DNA from: Pseudomonas sp. B21-015
GTDB taxonomy: Bacteria; Pseudomonadota; Gammaproteobacteria; Pseudomonadales; Pseudomonadaceae
Direction of reading: 5' to 3'
DNA length: 64,000 nucleotides
Assembly: GCF_024749285.1 (NCBI RefSeq)
Contig: NZ_CP087196.1
Location: forward strand, 4,340,001-4,404,000
In this document: positions 62,574 to 64,000 of the stretch, one piece after another
Numbering within the stretch: the stretch's first letter is position 1
Layout of the letters: each line of letters begins with the position of its first letter
Made by a program: the position numbers and the translations under genes
Notes under the pieces: generated by a model
Databases searched by the model: none
Told to the model about the DNA's origin: nothing
What the model saw: only the letters and a program-made list of their open reading frames with translations

Positions 62574-63523
62574 CCACCTTCTGGAGTACGTGGATCTGCG
62601 TACTGACCATCGGCAGCCTGATCGGCCTGACCTGGCTGCTGATCGGCACGCGCCGAGGGGAAACCAAGGGCAGCACCGACCAGACCATGGGCCACAGTTT
62701 CGACGGCATCGAGGAGTACGACAACCCGCTGCCGCAGTGGTGGTTCATGCTGTTCGCCGGCACGCTGGTGTTCGCCGTGGGCTACTTGATCCTTTACCCG
62801 GGCCTGGGCAACTGGAAAGGCATCCTGCCGGGTTACGAGGACGGCTGGACCGGCGTCCACGAGTGGGAAAAAGAGATGAACAAGGCTGACGCGAAGTTCG
62901 GACCGATCTTTGCCAGGTTTGCGGCCATGCCCGTGGAAGAAGTTGCCAAAGACCCGCAAGCGCTGAAAATGGGCGGTCGTCTGTTTGCGTCCAATTGCTC
63001 GGTGTGCCACGGCTCGGATGCCAAGGGCGCGTTCGGCTTCCCCAACCTGGCGGACAGCGATTGGCGCTGGGGCGGGGGCGCCGAGACGATCAAAACCACG
63101 ATCATGGGCGGTCGCATGGCTGCGATGCCGGCGTGGGGTGAAATCCTCGGGGACGCGGGCGTGAAAAACGTCGCGGCGTATGTGCGTCACGAACTGGCCG
63201 GCCTGCCCTTGCCGGAAGGCAGCACCGCCGATCTGCAAGCCGGACAGCAAGTGTTCAGCACCACCTGCGTAGCCTGTCATGGGGCAAACGGCCAGGGCAC
63301 TGAAGCCATGGGCGCGCCGAATCTGACGCACCCGGCCGGTTTTATCTACGGTACTAGCCTGGCGCAACTGCAACAGACTATTCGCCATGGCCGCCAGGGC
63401 CATATGCCAGCGCAAAACGAACTGCTGGGCAACGACAAGGTGCAATTGCTGGCCGCTTACGTGTACAGCTTGTCCCACGGAGTCAGCACCGAGCGTTTGC
63501 AGGCACAAGGCAAAAGCGAATAA
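62570..63523 (+). CDS. ccoP: cbb3-type cytochrome c oxidase subunit III
   Basis: 317 residues from [20 protein letters not shown]. Diheme cytochrome c subunit. Two N-terminal membrane helices (residues about 5-25 and 58-78), then heme motifs [12 protein letters not shown] (about residue 145) and [12 protein letters not shown] (about 234) with Met ligands further on. Overlaps ccoQ. Last gene of the operon. Confidence 0.97.
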   Translation: MTTFWSTWICVLTIGSLIGLTWLLIGTRRGETKGSTDQTMGHSFDGIEEYDNPLPQWWFMLFAGTLVFAVGYLILYPGLGNWKGILPGYEDGWTGVHEWEKEMNKADAKFGPIFARFAAMPVEEVAKDPQALKMGGRLFASNCSVCHGSDAKGAFGFPNLADSDWRWGGGAETIKTTIMGGRMAAMPAWGEILGDAGVKNVAAYVRHELAGLPLPEGSTADLQAGQQVFSTTCVACHGANGQGTEAMGAPNLTHPAGFIYGTSLAQLQQTIRHGRQGHMPAQNELLGNDKVQLLAAYVYSLSHGVSTERLQAQGKSE

Positions 63524-63538
63524 TTTTTGACCGCTCTA

Positions 63539-63564
63539 CTGCCGCATTCTGCGGAATGCGGCAG
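63539..63564. other. Strong hairpin after ccoP
   Basis: CTGCCGCATTC pairs with GAATGCGGCAG around TGCG; an 11-bp perfect stem 16 bases past the ccoP stop. No T-run on either side, so termination is uncertain; it may protect the mRNA end or allow partial read-through into the next operon. Confidence 0.7.
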
Positions 63565-64000
63565 TTCCCTGCCTCTTTGCGACCCATTGTCGCACCCTCC
63601 CATTCCCCTTCCTTTCGGTTCACCAGATTCGGGTCTAAGCTTCCTCGGTGCGGACTGGCATGAGTCGGTTCCAGGTCGATTTTACCCGATGTGTTCGACG
63701 ATTCTGCTCGATGACAGGCCGCAAAGGCTGGTAGATACCGGCTGTCGCGCACATTGCCGTCTGTCCCTCGATCTTTGCGTTTGAACACACACCGTTACAT
63801 CTGACCTGACCCCTTCGCTTTTTTCATCCGCTGCGACATTTTGTCAGAGGGCAATTTTGTCCTTACGCGGCGCATGGAAAGGCCGCAGAATCAGCTTTTG
63901 AAAGCATTGACCCAGGTCATGGCGCGTTGCAATGACCCCCCGCTTTCTACATACTTGCGGCCGATTTTTACTCCTAATAAAACACCCAAACCGTGGAACC
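63565..64000 (+). promoter_or_regulatory. Leader/promoter of a second cco operon, with ANR-like site
   Basis: 436 bases without a convincing gene (two short frames look spurious). TTGACCCAGGTCAT (63907-63920) resembles the ANR/FNR box TTGAT-N4-ATCAA with three changes. The last bases AAACCGTGGAACC repeat the AACCGTGGA...GGAACC that directly precedes the ccoN ATG at 60318, so another ccoN probably begins at or near 64001. The site is about 80 bases before that point. Confidence 0.55.

Noticed and set aside
63483..63788. 101-codon minus and 85-codon plus frames after ccoP
   Set aside because: Overlap each other, no ribosome site and no protein-like pattern.

Overview
The window is a chromosomal segment of a Pseudomonas, most likely of the P. 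fluorescens group. Support comes from gene content and order that match blocks I know from Pseudomonas (thrS-infC-rpmI-rplT-pheS-pheT-ihfA-merR; mtnP-nagZ-psrA-lexA-sulA-topA-fadA-fadB; acnA-CPBP-aer-hydrolase-ccoNOQP), from high-GC codon use with very long antisense shadow frames, and from the repeated GGGAGCGGGCTTGCTCGCGA-type REP palindromes. No database was searched; family names come from motifs and recalled homologues.

Layout. Bases 1-745 are the right edge of an integrative element: the C-terminal half of a tyrosine integrase and three 11-bp-spaced repeats, facing the 3' end of tRNA-Pro(GGG) (801-877). Bases 967-8257 are the translation-apparatus operon on the minus strand: thrS, infC (non-AUG start), rpmI, rplT, a terminator, then pheS, pheT, ihfA and a MerR gene. 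The thrS leader carries a hairpin that imitates the tRNA-Thr anticodon arm. Bases 8.6-10.7 kb hold small genes (periplasmic protein, cold-shock protein, I78 inhibitor lipoprotein, hypotheticals). Bases 10.7-17.8 kb are a ribose operon, rbsBACRKD plus an exported nucleoside hydrolase, behind a promoter and a perfect 16-bp RbsR-type palindrome. Bases 17.8-19.6 kb hold a coiled-coil hypothetical and a LexA-boxed small gene followed by endonuclease I.

Bases 19.8-28.4 kb carry a long-form GAPDH, mfd, csiV and a SWIM-SNF2 helicase. Bases 28.5-33.5 kb carry methylthioinosine phosphorylase, nagZ, psrA (two PsrA boxes), lexA-sulA (two LexA boxes) and two conserved hypotheticals. Bases 33.6-40 kb hold topA, a DUF1653 gene and the fadB-fadA beta-oxidation pair. 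Bases 40-45.7 kb hold a possible sRNA locus, a universal stress protein, uup and slt. Bases 45.8-46.95 kb are a decayed accessory patch: a Fic/AlbA-type winged-helix remnant, an intact Tai4-type immunity gene and a 5'-truncated Tae4 amidase effector abutting an MsbA-like exporter. Bases 49-53.7 kb hold pdxB, a MATE pump, tusA and rlmM. The rest is acnA, a CPBP protease, aer, an alpha/beta hydrolase and ccoNOQP. The window stops where a second cco operon probably starts, behind an ANR-like site.

Most of the window is core genome. The points that stand out are the thrS operator mimic, the integrase arm-site-like repeats, the orphan T6SS immunity gene, the SOS box ahead of endA and the unexplained terminator near 40.5 kb.
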